A stretch of 64,000 nucleotides of DNA, taken from the IMG/VR virus record IMGVR_UViG_3300025010_000007, positions 1 through 64,000 of that record; one strand, 5' to 3'. Of this stretch, positions 8,042 through 16,392 are shown in pieces. Below the pieces are notes generated by a model. It saw only the letters and a list, made by a program, of their open reading frames with translations. It was not told the origin of the DNA and did no database searches. Within the stretch, counting starts at the first letter, position 1; each line of letters begins with the position of its first letter. The position numbers and the translations under genes are program-made. Source of the stretch: a virus.

Positions 8042-8522
8042 TGTTATAGGTGTGCCGGTTGAACAGGTGATAGCCAATGATTATAATCCTAACGCCGTTG
8101 CTCCACCTGAAATGAAATTGCTTGAACTGTCCATTTGGGAGGACGGCTTTACTCAGCCGGTAGTAACGTTTTATGACAGCGAAAACGATAAGTATATCGT
8201 TGTTGACGGTTTTCACCGGCATTTAATTCTGAAGAACAGTAAGCGAATCTACGACCGCGAAAACGGACTACTACCAGTTGTGGTCATTGATAAGAAAATC
8301 GGTGAACGTATGGCCTCTACTATCAGGCATAACCGGGCCAGGGGTACGCACAACATCGATCTGATGAGCAATATTGTGGCCGAGCTTGTTGAAATGGGCA
8401 AATCAGACTCCTGGATTGCAAGGCACCTGGGAATGGATGTTGATGAGTTGCTTAGACTGAAACAGATTACCGGTCTGGCCACATTATTTAAGGACCGGGA
8501 ATATTCTAAATCATGGGTTTAA
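8013..8522 (+). CDS. IbrB-like ParB/Srx N-terminal domain protein
   Basis: 169 aa from ATG 8013, which has AAAGGAG upstream; an earlier in-frame ATG lies inside the GNAT gene. The ParB-like N-terminal fold shows ANDYNPN, the LLELSIWEDGFTQPVV strand-helix unit and a VVDGFHRHLI motif in place of the GERRxRA box of true ParB. RHNRARGTHN follows, then a C-terminal HTH-like segment (WIARHLGMDVDELLRLKQ). This layout fits IbrB, the known genetic partner of IbrA. Overlap with GNAT supports one operon. DNA binding or NTP hydrolysis is inferred. Confidence 0.8.
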   Translation: MKKFESPVYNVIGVPVEQVIANDYNPNAVAPPEMKLLELSIWEDGFTQPVVTFYDSENDKYIVVDGFHRHLILKNSKRIYDRENGLLPVVVIDKKIGERMASTIRHNRARGTHNIDLMSNIVAELVEMGKSDSWIARHLGMDVDELLRLKQITGLATLFKDREYSKSWV

Positions 8523-8535
8523 GGAGGGGTTACAA

Positions 8536-8838
8536 TTGAGAAAAAGCCTACAGGACATAGCTCATATGATACAAAAGAGGCCTTATTCGGGGCAACTGCC
8601 GGAGGAATTGAAACCGTACCACTACTATATTTCAGATTCAGGTCATTCTATTATGTGTGTTTTAGAAACGCACCTGGGCGAAGCGCAAAAGTCTAATATG
8701 GATGACTATGAAGTACCAGTGCCGGTTAAATACGTGGTCGAAAAGGGATACAGATTTGTAGATCAATACATCGTCGTTGACGCTGAATACGATAATAATT
8801 TTGGCTTGATGGTGGATGATAGGTATTCTGAATATTAG
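8536..8838 (+). CDS. Hypothetical protein, 100 aa
   Basis: TTG start after an AAGGAGGGG ribosome site, 13 bases behind the IbrB-like gene. Soluble, with mixed secondary structure; rich in Tyr and Val in the C-terminal half (YIVVDAEYDNNFG). No family recognised. It is part of the same rightward operon. Confidence 0.6.
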   Translation: MRKSLQDIAHMIQKRPYSGQLPEELKPYHYYISDSGHSIMCVLETHLGEAQKSNMDDYEVPVPVKYVVEKGYRFVDQYIVVDAEYDNNFGLMVDDRYSEY

Positions 8839-8849
8839 GAGGTTGAGTT

Positions 8850-9002
8850 GTGGCAAAAATAGCTTACAGTACACAAATAGAATATGAAACATTGCAACTG
8901 CTTAACAAATATATCGAGCAGACGGGAGACTCTAAGGCTTCGGTTACTAATGAGGCTATCAAGGAGTATATAGAAAAAAGAATAAATAAGGATAAAAAAT
9001 AA
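8850..9002 (+). CDS. Ribbon-helix-helix (CopG/Arc-like) protein, 50 aa
   Basis: GTG start behind TAGGAGG. The pattern AYSTQIEYETLQLLNKYIEQTGDSKASVTNEAIKEYIE is an N-terminal strand followed by two helices with the small-residue turn, as in RHH DNA-binding dimers. It is the last gene of the rightward operon, directly before a terminator, so it could autoregulate the operon or act as an antitoxin without a visible toxin. Confidence 0.7.
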   Translation: MAKIAYSTQIEYETLQLLNKYIEQTGDSKASVTNEAIKEYIEKRINKDKK

Positions 9003-9026
9003 TCGCCTACGGGCGGTTTTCTTTTT
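9003..9026 (+). terminator. Terminator of the rightward operon
   Basis: CGCC-TACG-GGCG stem followed by GTTTTCTTTTT, immediately after the RHH gene. Confidence 0.8.
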
Positions 9027-9030
9027 GAGT

Positions 9031-9057
9031 AAAAAGCCCCACCACAAGGGCAGGGCA
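9031..9057 (-). terminator. Terminator of the leftward late operon
   Basis: On the minus strand GCCCT pairs with GGGGC across an 11-base loop and is followed by TTTTT. It faces the terminator of the rightward operon, so transcription converges here. Confidence 0.65.
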
Positions 9058-9102
9058 TAGAAAGAAATTCGCGGTATGTTACTTTGTCCAACATGGGTAA
9101 AT

Positions 9103-9558
9103 TTATGATGCTTGGCTTTCTGTTTCGGTAGCCGGCTGCACTTCTCCGACCGGTGCAACTTCCTCCGGGTCTAGGTCCCCAGCATCCACCTGCACATCAA
9201 AGGACCTCATACTCTTATCAGCAAGCCACGCCTGCTCAATCGTATTCCTAATAGCCTCGTAAGACAAATCAGGTAAACCGTACTTATCCATATTCTTGTT
9301 GAAAAACGAAAGAGCTTCATGCAGCTTATCCGCCCCGTTTTTGTCCTTGAAAACGGTCTCAGCGTAAACGAAAGCCTCATGGCCAAGTTCCTTGATAAGC
9401 TTTTTCTGCGCTGCGGTTGTGTTAGCTTCGAACCAGGCAGCAACTACCGGCTGAAACTTTTTGATCTGCATCCCGACGTAAGAAAATAGTGTGAGTGCAG
9501 CTAAATATACAATCATGGATATTAGCTGGCTAAATGACTGAGAAAGGATTTCTTGCAT
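9103..9558 (-). CDS. Holin, LL-H type
   Basis: 151 aa. One N-terminal transmembrane helix (about residues 10-32) is followed by a helical cytoplasmic domain with QKKLIKELGHEAFVYAETVFKDKNGADKLHEAL, the pattern of LL-H-family phage holins. It is the last gene of the late operon, after the amidase and a second holin-like gene. Role: membrane permeabilisation at lysis. AGGAGGT lies upstream of the ATG. Confidence 0.8.
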   Translation of the reverse strand: MQEILSQSFSQLISMIVYLAALTLFSYVGMQIKKFQPVVAAWFEANTTAAQKKLIKELGHEAFVYAETVFKDKNGADKLHEALSFFNKNMDKYGLPDLSYEAIRNTIEQAWLADKSMRSFDVQVDAGDLDPEEVAPVGEVQPATETESQAS

Positions 9559-9582
9559 GGTTTTATACCTCCTAATTAAATT

Positions 9583-9608
9583 TTAGCCCTAGCGCAAATG
9601 GCTAGGGC
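9583..9608 (-). terminator. Intergenic hairpin between amidase and holin
   Basis: Perfect 8-bp arms GCCCTAGC / GCTAGGGC with a 7-base loop, followed on the minus strand by TAAAATTTAATT. It may act as a partial terminator or attenuator upstream of the LL-H-type holin. The rest of 9559-9694 holds only a possible 16-codon reading frame. Confidence 0.6.
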
Positions 9609-9694
9609 ATGGTCACCCATAATGGAATCCATTTGGAGTTACTTGGCCATCTGGCACGGGCATCACCTACCTTTCCTTGTATGCCTAGTCATAA

Positions 9695-10444
9695 CTAAAC
9701 TAAAGCACTTTTCTTTAATGTATTAAGCGACACTTTCAGCACAAACCACTTTGGTGCTGATTCATCAGGATCATGGTCCCCGGCAATCAGACCGGCCTTC
9801 TTCGCGTCCTCGATGATGTCAAGTTTCCATTGCTCCGGGCCTGCTTGTACCGACCGTACCGGAATAGGAATTCCGTAATAATTCAAAACCCCATCGGCAA
9901 TGGCCCGCGCAATTCGCTTTTGAAATTCCGGATTGGTTAGTAATTTTTCCTCTGCTGGGTTACTTATAAATGCCATCTCTATAAGTATGGCTAACATTCC
10001 GGTGCGCGTCAGAACGGCGAAATTTGCCTCTTTGTCGTCATCACCGTCTGACCTATCTTTTCTAAATGCTAGTTCCGGGAGTGCAGGTTCTAAGCTGGCT
10101 ATAACGCTGGTGGCCAACTTATCTGACTTGGTATCTCCACGCGAAGTAAAGACCTCAATGCCATGCGCGGAAGGGCCTGCAGCAGAATTGCAGTGAATAC
10201 TAATGAAGAAATCGGCATTCGATTTGTTAGCTATATCAGCTCTGGCTGTCAAATCGGCATTGAGAGTTGTACCCAGCCTGATGTCAGTTTCCCTGGTATA
10301 ACCAATGTCCAATCCGGCGTCCTTCAAATAACCTCCAACCAATTTCGATATAATCAAATTTACGTCTGCTTCGTGGGTTTTGCCTGGGCCTATTGCGCCA
10401 GGATCCGGGCCGCCATGTCCCGGATCGATTTCACCTTTAAGCAT
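9695..10444 (-). CDS. N-acetylmuramoyl-L-alanine amidase (endolysin, Amidase_3)
   Basis: 249 aa. Cleaves the bond between muramic acid and the stem peptide. The N-terminal catalytic domain shows DPGHGGPDPGAIG (zinc His), SIHCNSA (second zinc His) and a catalytic Glu in MLAILIEMAFISNPAEE. After residue 200 a short C-terminal segment (WKLDIIEDAKKAGLIAGDHDPDE) resembles a small wall-associated module. Its start overlaps the holin stop. No signal peptide, so it should be released by the holin. Confidence 0.92.
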   Translation of the reverse strand: MLKGEIDPGHGGPDPGAIGPGKTHEADVNLIISKLVGGYLKDAGLDIGYTRETDIRLGTTLNADLTARADIANKSNADFFISIHCNSAAGPSAHGIEVFTSRGDTKSDKLATSVIASLEPALPELAFRKDRSDGDDDKEANFAVLTRTGMLAILIEMAFISNPAEEKLLTNPEFQKRIARAIADGVLNYYGIPIPVRSVQAGPEQWKLDIIEDAKKAGLIAGDHDPDESAPKWFVLKVSLNTLKKSALV

Positions 10445-10856
10445 TTTTACTGTCCCCCTGTCCTGACTTTCCCTTTAAAACAGCAACAGCCTGCTTGATC
10501 ACGTCCGGTACCGGCAGACCAATGCGGCCGGAATTTTCAATAATACTTAACAACTCGTTCGCCAGATAGAAAAATATTGTCGCATCCCTAAAAACATGGC
10601 CCTGGGCAATGGCAGTATCGACCAGGTGGGCCACCGCCACCATGAAAAAGATAGATACTTTCTTGGCTATTCCCCGTAATCCAACTGAGCTGCACAACGT
10701 CCCCTCAATGCCGGCCGCAAGCATACCCGACATGTAATCAATCACAACAAATGTCAACAATACCCCTAATATAGTGGACCAACCCCCAAACAGATAGGAG
10801 GTGATTGCGCCACCCACTGCTACTAGGGTTCTAAAAATAATGTCCCAGCGTTCCAT
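10437..10856 (-). CDS. Phage holin (toxin-secretion/holin_4 type)
   Basis: 139 aa from the ATG behind GGAGGTGCAAG; a longer frame would run through a terminator and a parS-like site and is rejected. Three to four hydrophobic segments and the conserved DYMSGMLAAGIEGTLCSSVGLRGIAKK centre match the TcdE/holin_4 family. It lies directly upstream of the endolysin. Two different holin-like genes flank the amidase; they may form a holin/antiholin pair. Confidence 0.88.
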   Translation of the reverse strand: MERWDIIFRTLVAVGGAITSYLFGGWSTILGVLLTFVVIDYMSGMLAAGIEGTLCSSVGLRGIAKKVSIFFMVAVAHLVDTAIAQGHVFRDATIFFYLANELLSIIENSGRIGLPVPDVIKQAVAVLKGKSGQGDSKNA

Positions 10857-10884
10857 CTTGCACCTCCGGTAACCAATTTTGACA

Positions 10885-10907
10885 AATAAAAAACACCCCC
10901 TGGGTGT
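10885..10907 (-). terminator. Terminator upstream of the lysis genes
   Basis: Minus-strand ACACCC-AGG-GGGTGT stem followed by TTTTTTATTTG, between the 50-aa gene and the holin gene. Confidence 0.7.
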
Positions 10908-10917
10908 ATCACCTCCA

Positions 10918-10937
10918 ATTATTCCACGTGGAATAAT
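10918..10937. promoter_or_regulatory. parS-like perfect 20-bp palindrome
   Basis: ATTATTCCACGTGGAATAAT. Its core TTCCACGTGGAA is close to the Spo0J parS core (TTCCACGTGAAA). It is intergenic, at the 3' end of the 50-aa gene. Related sites occur near 1.8, 27.3, 28.3 and 53.2 kb. Confidence 0.7.
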
Positions 10938-11089
10938 CAAAAGCTTTTAGCTTTTAAAATCTCTCGCTTTGGCGTTACATAGTCAGGATTTTGCTTTTGC
11001 GCTTCCTTTTCCAATTGCTCCACCCTGCGCCTAAGATATTCCAATTCGCTCTCCGACTTCTCATGTACCTGTCCTTTTGTGTGCTTCAT
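10937..11089 (-). CDS. Small coiled-coil tail-region protein, 50 aa
   Basis: The ATG begins just after the stop of the preceding 136-aa gene. The product is strongly helical and charged (SELEYLRRRVEQLEKEAQKQ), with a short coiled coil. Its position between tail-fibre genes and the holin is where PBSX-type phages carry XkdX-like small proteins; no clear homology is visible. Confidence 0.65.
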   Translation of the reverse strand: MKHTKGQVHEKSESELEYLRRRVEQLEKEAQKQNPDYVTPKREILKAKSF

Positions 11090-11500
11090 TTATTTACCCC
11101 CCGATACATGTTTTAGTACAGTCAATTCTATTTCCGTCCCAGCAGCAGGAATATACCCCCAAGCAACTTTACCGCTCACAGGGCCTTTATTATCCAGCAT
11201 GGCTACTTCCGTCTGTTGATGTGTCCCATCTTGCAACACCTCATCCAGCAACCACCCATCCGGGTCAGTGGGGTCGATGTAGACATACAAATTTTTAGCA
11301 TAATCGGGGTCTGCCTGAAGTTCCAATGTAACTGCTTGAGTGGTTACCTGCTCGCCGCGATAATAAAACGTAGTAGCCGGTAGCTGCAGTTCTAAACCAT
11401 TTACAATTATTTCACCGTCAAACCATACCTTGGGGGAGCGTTTACCGCCGTTTTCGCCCATTTCCAGTACGCTCTTTTGTTTCACATAGTTAACTGCCAA
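11090..11500 (-). CDS. Hypothetical tail-region protein, 136 aa
   Basis: Beta-rich composition with many Val/Thr/Tyr strands (FDGEIIVNGLELQLPATTFYYRGEQVTTQAV) and a central segment YVYIDPTDPDGWLLDE. It lies between the 328-aa tail protein and the lysis genes and is coupled to both. It may be a tail-fibre accessory or assembly protein. No family recognised. Confidence 0.6.
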   Translation of the reverse strand: MAVNYVKQKSVLEMGENGGKRSPKVWFDGEIIVNGLELQLPATTFYYRGEQVTTQAVTLELQADPDYAKNLYVYIDPTDPDGWLLDEVLQDGTHQQTEVAMLDNKGPVSGKVAWGYIPAAGTEIELTVLKHVSGGK

Positions 11501-11501
11501 A

Positions 11502-12488
11502 TTAGTTCACCCCCATAGCGACCCAATATGCTTTTAGGGACCTCGTAACCGAATCCCCATTGTGGATGTGCAGATTGAATCCTGTTACGGTTACGTCACT
11601 GACAGAAACTTTGTACTTACTGGGGTCAGCATCATCAATGGTAGCCACAACCGAAAGTATATTAGAAAACGCAGAGGGATAAGTAACGGCTATAGTACCC
11701 ACTAATCCAGCCCCAATATTATTGATTGTTGTGTATCCAACCTGCATCCTGGGGAGGCTGTATTGCGAATCATACCCATTGAGCTGGCATTCTACTGCTT
11801 TTATATATTGGTCATTAGGATGGTTTGTAAAAGGCATGGGGACCTCGCCAGCCACAAGCGTTACTTCATCGACGTATACGGTTCCAGTGAGGGCAACACT
11901 ATCAATGACAGCAGCAAACACCTTTATCGTGTAAACGTTAGACGGGACAGCTGCCGAGATAGTGAGTTTCTCATATGCGTTACTACCAGTATGATGAGCT
12001 GATTGATGGGTGGAAATTACTTCACCGGAAGTATCCAAGAATTGTATCGTTGCGTGCACACCGGATGCGATAGTTGTTTTGATATTAGTTGTTAGCGAAA
12101 CCTTATTACCTTTCAACCTGTATATAACAGCGTCAATTACAGTTTGATATAACGACATTTCGCTACCGACAACATTCTTTAATAATTTCATACATGCGGG
12201 TGCGGTTAGCCAGTTCACGACGCTAATGTCATAACTATTTAAAACATCGCTATTAATAACTGCCCACGCATCAGGTATTCCGTTATCTGAGGCCCAGCCC
12301 CAAAAGTCACCGTTTCTAATTATGTTTTCATATTGCTGGTTGTCAAAAATATTTTTAAAATATACATCATTATTAATCAAGCGCTCAAAAAGAGGATTAA
12401 AAGTATTTGCATGAGCTGGGTCTGCAGTTTCCAGTAGTCGTACTATTTCACTATAATCTTTTGGTTCGTGAATCGGTTGATTAGGCAA
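11502..12488 (-). CDS. Putative tail fibre / carbohydrate-binding tail protein, 328 aa
   Basis: The middle part (about residues 80-220) reads like a jelly-roll carbohydrate-binding module: NIIRNGDFWGWASDNGIPDAW, GNKVSLTTNI, YTIKVFAAVIDSVALTGTVYVDEVTLVAGEVP. The C-terminal 90 residues form a small beta domain (NHPNDQYIKAVECQL ... GFNLHIHNGDSV). Modules of this kind sit on phage tail fibres and bind surface glycans. The neighbours are collar/fibre genes. Role inferred from fold and context. Confidence 0.7.
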   Translation of the reverse strand: MPNQPIHEPKDYSEIVRLLETADPAHANTFNPLFERLINNDVYFKNIFDNQQYENIIRNGDFWGWASDNGIPDAWAVINSDVLNSYDISVVNWLTAPACMKLLKNVVGSEMSLYQTVIDAVIYRLKGNKVSLTTNIKTTIASGVHATIQFLDTSGEVISTHQSAHHTGSNAYEKLTISAAVPSNVYTIKVFAAVIDSVALTGTVYVDEVTLVAGEVPMPFTNHPNDQYIKAVECQLNGYDSQYSLPRMQVGYTTINNIGAGLVGTIAVTYPSAFSNILSVVATIDDADPSKYKVSVSDVTVTGFNLHIHNGDSVTRSLKAYWVAMGVN

Positions 12489-12500
12489 AACTTCACCTCC

Positions 12501-12881
12501 TTAAAATTCGTCATCAAGTTCAAAAATCATTTCCATGTCGGCATCCTTAATTTTGTCGGTCATGGTCTTTTTGCAAACCATTTTGCCATCAGCATCTATT
12601 AATGCAATTTCGTTTATGGCTTGCTCGACTAATTCGTTTTTAAGTAGTCTGCAGGAATAACGACAGGTTGTTGATATGGGATAAGTATGACCGTCTATCA
12701 CCTTGCGAAGCAGTTCATTGCTGAGCCCAGTATCTACCCCGGTTGGCGGTATCGGGTTGCCATCAACATCCACTCCACCATTACCAAAGGCCATATGCGT
12801 GATTGTCGTTATGACGGTATCACCAGCTCTGGCTTTAGCCATTTGCTCCCGTGCATACTCTGTCGTTACACTGTTAGCCAT
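12501..12881 (-). CDS. Tail-collar fibre protein N-terminal-like, 126 aa
   Basis: The opening (residues 1-60: EYAREQMAKARAGDTVITTITHMAFGNGGV) matches the N-terminal attachment domain of phage tail-collar fibre proteins (DUF3751 type), which are normally longer. Here only the attachment-like domain is present (126 aa), so it may cap or link other fibres. AGGGAGG lies upstream of ATG. Confidence 0.75.
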   Translation of the reverse strand: MANSVTTEYAREQMAKARAGDTVITTITHMAFGNGGVDVDGNPIPPTGVDTGLSNELLRKVIDGHTYPISTTCRYSCRLLKNELVEQAINEIALIDADGKMVCKKTMTDKIKDADMEMIFELDDEF

Positions 12882-12993
12882 TTACATTCCCTCCCAAAAG
12901 AAAAACCGTCCTATTAGGGCGGCTATCTGAAATATTTATTATACTCCTGGCGACTTACTGGCATTAGGGAACCTCGGAACATAAGGAATAGCC

Positions 12994-14589
12994 TTACTTC
13001 CCAAAGTTCCGTTTCTCTCTAACAAATTTACCAACAGGATTACCAGTCCAGACTCGGAGATCTTTGCTATATAAAATTTTGTTACCTGATTTAATTAGTC
13101 TTTTCTTTGCTTTGTTGTAAACTACACAACTTAAAGGCGGATAATTTTCGGTAGAAAAGATAATTATATATGCATCAGTCTCAGCAATATACCAGTATGG
13201 CGATATTTGGCTAAATTTTGTAGTTAAAATTGATCCGATGTTTAGGTCCGGATCTAGTTGATACGAAAATTTTTCTTCGCTCAAGCTATCTACAAACCAC
13301 CATCCGTCAAATCCAAACGCGATGGCTGTTAAATAACTAAGTTTTGCGTCTTCCATAGCTTCATCCTGAGTGGCAGCATCCCGTTGATCGGAAAGGCAGC
13401 AAATATTAACACCAAGGCTTTCCTTGTAGTTTTTAGCCTTTGTGTATTTTTCAATAGCTGTGTATGCATCGCTGGTATAACCGGAATTTGACATTAAAAA
13501 TGCCTCAAGTAAAGCCCAGTCGCCCAGCGCTAAACTTGTAGGTGTTCCGCTTGGGTTGTAGGTGGGGTTAATTTGACTACCCAACACATCATCAATATTC
13601 CAGGCATTTGCAAAGGCTTTTAAGTTTTTACTGTGACAATAGTCTACAATTTCATTTTGTCTGGCGCGAGTTTCTTTGTAGTCGTATCCGAATCTATCAA
13701 GAAAAACACCGTACCATCCCTCTGCTGCAATTCTGTCTACACCAGTCTTAAGAGCGGTCATATCAGGTAAGGGATCTGTTCCTTCTGCGCCCATAGCAAT
13801 ATAGCCAAATATTTTTACAGTAGTTTTTAGTTCATCGGTAACATATTTTTCTCTTACAGACAGAGTTCCCGGTTCATTACAAACAAGATAAGGAAACTGT
13901 TTCAGCGTTTCGATTGAGTGCGACGGACTTGCTTGTAAGTCAATGTTATCTAGATCGCCATAAAAAAAGGCAACCATGTCTAATTTAAGCTGCCCCTGTG
14001 GTGAAACCGGGCTAATGGGTTCATAGATACACTCAGGTTTTGAGTAAGCTTCGCCAACTTCAGATAATTCGACAGTAGATAAGTCCATAACCTCAAGAAA
14101 TTTAACTTTTGCCTTACCTGTTCGCTGCCTTAGATACACGGACGGATAAACATAGTTAATTGTCTTACCTGCCGCTGATTTAGTTGTAAACGCAAACTGT
14201 GACCATGGGTATTTTCCTGTTGGTATCGGCAGTCGTACCGCATATTCCCATGTATCATCGTGATGTCTGATATCAACATACAGGTACCAACCATCACCCA
14301 TCGCTCCAGGAACATCGTCTGCCTGCACTAATGCCCGGAACAGTATTTCACCGCCAGGTGTTTGTTGGTCTATGTGCACAATATCGCTAACTTTTTGCGA
14401 CAAGGTAGGATTTTGATTATTGATTACCGCTATTTCTTGATCCTCTGTAGTTATTGCTCCCGAAAAATCCCAGTCAAGAGCGTTTTTCGAAGTCAGAGCA
14501 ACGGGAGCTAATACGATATCCGCACCGTCTTTTTTAGTGTTTACATAGATACTATCTTTGTCGTTATAAATAAAAGAGATAATAGACAA
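12994..14589 (-). CDS. Tail-associated glycoside hydrolase (GH114-like TIM barrel)
   Basis: 531 aa, TTG start behind AGGAGGTGATGCG. The N-terminal 200 residues are beta-rich and probably attach to the tail. From about residue 225 the protein follows endo-alpha-1,4-polygalactosaminidase-like barrels: YGDLDNIDLQ, VKIFGYIAMGAE, GWYGVFLDRFGYDY with the putative catalytic Asp, KAFANAWNIDD, and GFDGWWFVDS. It is probably a depolymerase for host surface polysaccharide. The C-terminus may have suffered a frameshift: another frame stays open for about 20 codons past the stop. Confidence 0.75.
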   Translation of the reverse strand: MSIISFIYNDKDSIYVNTKKDGADIVLAPVALTSKNALDWDFSGAITTEDQEIAVINNQNPTLSQKVSDIVHIDQQTPGGEILFRALVQADDVPGAMGDGWYLYVDIRHHDDTWEYAVRLPIPTGKYPWSQFAFTTKSAAGKTINYVYPSVYLRQRTGKAKVKFLEVMDLSTVELSEVGEAYSKPECIYEPISPVSPQGQLKLDMVAFFYGDLDNIDLQASPSHSIETLKQFPYLVCNEPGTLSVREKYVTDELKTTVKIFGYIAMGAEGTDPLPDMTALKTGVDRIAAEGWYGVFLDRFGYDYKETRARQNEIVDYCHSKNLKAFANAWNIDDVLGSQINPTYNPSGTPTSLALGDWALLEAFLMSNSGYTSDAYTAIEKYTKAKNYKESLGVNICCLSDQRDAATQDEAMEDAKLSYLTAIAFGFDGWWFVDSLSEEKFSYQLDPDLNIGSILTTKFSQISPYWYIAETDAYIIIFSTENYPPLSCVVYNKAKKRLIKSGNKILYSKDLRVWTGNPVGKFVREKRNFGK

Positions 14590-14673
14590 CGCATCACCTC
14601 CTATATCAATATAATATTATTCTAACTAAAACTTTACCTAACTAACGCATACCTATTGTTTCACACGAAATAA

Positions 14674-15696
14674 TTAATTATTACGTTCAAACACCAAATC
14701 ATCAAAAAGCTTTTTACGTAATTTATAGCTATTACAGTGCTTCACATGCCCAAGCCAAGAATGAATAGACGCTCTTATCTCGTCAAGCTGCATCTTTCTT
14801 TTAGAATACAGCTTCATAAATAGCCTTAGCTTCCTCTTTATTCTCCTCTTGGACTGGCCTTTTAATAATCGATGCGTAGACCAAACCCTATACCCGAGAA
14901 AGGTTACGCCTCTTTTCGCGGCTATCACCTGAGTTTTACCGTTTGTTTTGAGCCGCAAATCGCTCCAAAGGAATGCCTCTATCTCCTTCCTAAGCTCATG
15001 AAGATAGTTTTTGTCTGGATGAAGAATCACGACATCATCCATATACCTCACGTAATTTTTTATCTGTAATATTTCTTTTGCATAATGATCTAGATGGTTT
15101 AAGTAAATATTTGCAAATAGTTGCGAAGTAAGCGCTCCTATTCCGAGTCCTGGATCCGTAGGACTACTATCAATAATTGTTTTGATTAACCAAAGGACGT
15201 CCATGTCTTTTATTTTACGCCCGACCAAACCAAATAAAATATTGTGGTTTATACTTGGAAAATATTGTGCTACGTCTATTTTAAGGCAGTACACTTTGCC
15301 ATATTTGCCCTGCATGGACCTGAGCAACTTCTGAAAATAGTCTACTGCTGCATGCGTTCCCTTGCCATGTCGGCAAGCGTAGTTGTGATAAATAAACGAC
15401 CTGTCAAAAATAGGCTCTATAATATTATGCAGTGCATGATGTACCACCCTATCATAGAAAGCCGGTGCAGTTATGAGCCTTTTCTTTGGTTCGATAACGT
15501 AAAATTGCCTTGAAGTTCTTGGTGTGTAGCTTTTCCAAATGAGTTCATTTTGGATTGTAATGAGATTTTCCTCAAGGTTAGAAGTAAATTTCAATACTTC
15601 ATTGCGATACCGCTTAGACTTTCTGGCATCTAAATAGGCCTTGTAGATATTTTCGTAGTCATATATTTTGCTGTATAGGTTCCCGATTCTTTTCAA
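14674..15696 (-). CDS. DGR reverse transcriptase
   Basis: 340 aa, TTG start behind GAGGTG. The RT palm motifs are present: KKRLITAPAFYDRVVHHAL, LKIDVAQYFPSI (motif A Asp141), GIGALTSQLFANIYL (the SQ pair typical of DGR and retron-type RTs, 191-192) and YMDD (218-221) followed by a thumb with FLGYRVW. It lies next to a template repeat and an Avd gene, which marks it as the enzyme that copies template RNA with adenine-specific errors. Known family: DGR RTs need Avd for activity. Catalytic residues are intact. Confidence 0.95.
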   Translation of the reverse strand: MKRIGNLYSKIYDYENIYKAYLDARKSKRYRNEVLKFTSNLEENLITIQNELIWKSYTPRTSRQFYVIEPKKRLITAPAFYDRVVHHALHNIIEPIFDRSFIYHNYACRHGKGTHAAVDYFQKLLRSMQGKYGKVYCLKIDVAQYFPSINHNILFGLVGRKIKDMDVLWLIKTIIDSSPTDPGLGIGALTSQLFANIYLNHLDHYAKEILQIKNYVRYMDDVVILHPDKNYLHELRKEIEAFLWSDLRLKTNGKTQVIAAKRGVTFLGYRVWSTHRLLKGQSKRRIKRKLRLFMKLYSKRKMQLDEIRASIHSWLGHVKHCNSYKLRKKLFDDLVFERNN

Positions 15697-15870
15697 CCCG
15701 ACACCTCAATCTGACTGATGTAAATAAAAAGAAAAGCCTTTTGAATAAATCTACTAAACTATTCTTTTGTTGTTTTTGTATTTACCCGCACAGGGAAGGT
15801 AATAGGCCCCTTTATCCCCGGCACTGGACATTAACCCTTGAGTTAACGACTTCCGGCTAATGGGGGTAGA

Positions 15871-15980
15871 GCGGAGCGAAACCCAATGTTGTTGTTGGCG
15901 TTCGACCGACCGTTGTTGAGGTTCAAGTAGAACACACCCGCATTCGAACCGTTGTTCCAGTTGCCACCACGATAGGGCAC
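15871..15980 (-). repeat. DGR template repeat (TR), 110 bp
   Basis: This copy lies in the 316-bp noncoding gap between avd and the RT gene. In the frame of the target it reads as a run of Asn codons (AAC/AAT) where the target has other residues, the design that lets adenine mutagenesis vary amino acids. It differs from the variable repeat at 16 positions, 15 of them at TR adenines (minus strand). The first 19 bases at the lower coordinate end are identical in both and hold the initiation-of-homing region. The rest of the gap is probably transcribed as the TR RNA. Confidence 0.95.
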
Positions 15981-16012
15981 TTACGGCCTATTACCTAAAA
16001 ACAATTTATTGT

Positions 16013-16375
16013 TTAGAGTTTTTTATCCACTGACCAAGTATTTTCCCTATTTCTTAGATGCCTCGACCATATCTCGTATTTTTTTAAAGAAAGAAAGGGA
16101 GGTTCCCCGGGAGAATTCCTTAGCTCACTGGCAAGACGCACCGTTGTTTTAAGAAATTGTAGCTCTACATCTATCTCCTGGAGCGTTGTTTTCTTATAAT
16201 ATTTTTTGCTCGCGGCTATGAGCAATTTTAGCAGCGTGTACATACTGGTTTTTATTTCTGCAGCCATTGTATGCTTCTCAGACTTCGGGAACTGCCGCAT
16301 GCAAATATATGCGTACCGGATCATGTCGTATGTTTTTTGAATTATTACCATGTCTTGATATTGTTCGTTACTCAT
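16013..16375 (-). CDS. avd: Avd, DGR accessory variability determinant
   Basis: About 120 aa from the ATG behind AGGGAGGC; a longer frame starts inside a hairpin and is rejected. The four-helix-bundle pattern of Avd proteins is clear: an N-terminal KTYDMIRYAYICMRQFPKSEK helix, EIKTSMYTLLKLLIAASK, LQEIDVELQFLKTTVRLASEL and a C-terminal LSLKKYEIWSRHLRNREN. Known role: a basic pentamer that binds the RT and template RNA. It lies between the target gene and the TR, in the classical order target-avd-TR-RT. Confidence 0.9.
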   Translation of the reverse strand: MSNEQYQDMVIIQKTYDMIRYAYICMRQFPKSEKHTMAAEIKTSMYTLLKLLIAASKKYYKKTTLQEIDVELQFLKTTVRLASELRNSPGEPPFLSLKKYEIWSRHLRNRENTWSVDKKL

Positions 16376-16392
16376 GCGTTGCCTCCCTAATG

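Noticed and set aside
9610-9690. 16-codon reading frame upstream of the LL-H-type holin
   Set aside because: A ribosome site is present, but the length and composition give no support for a real peptide.
10856-10940. Longer start for the holin gene at 10940
   Set aside because: The added stretch covers a terminator and a parS-like site, while ATG 10856 has GGAGGT at the right distance.
14674-15696. RT as a group II intron or retron enzyme
   Set aside because: No intron domain V/VI, maturase or msr/msd structure was seen. TR, VR and Avd identify a DGR.
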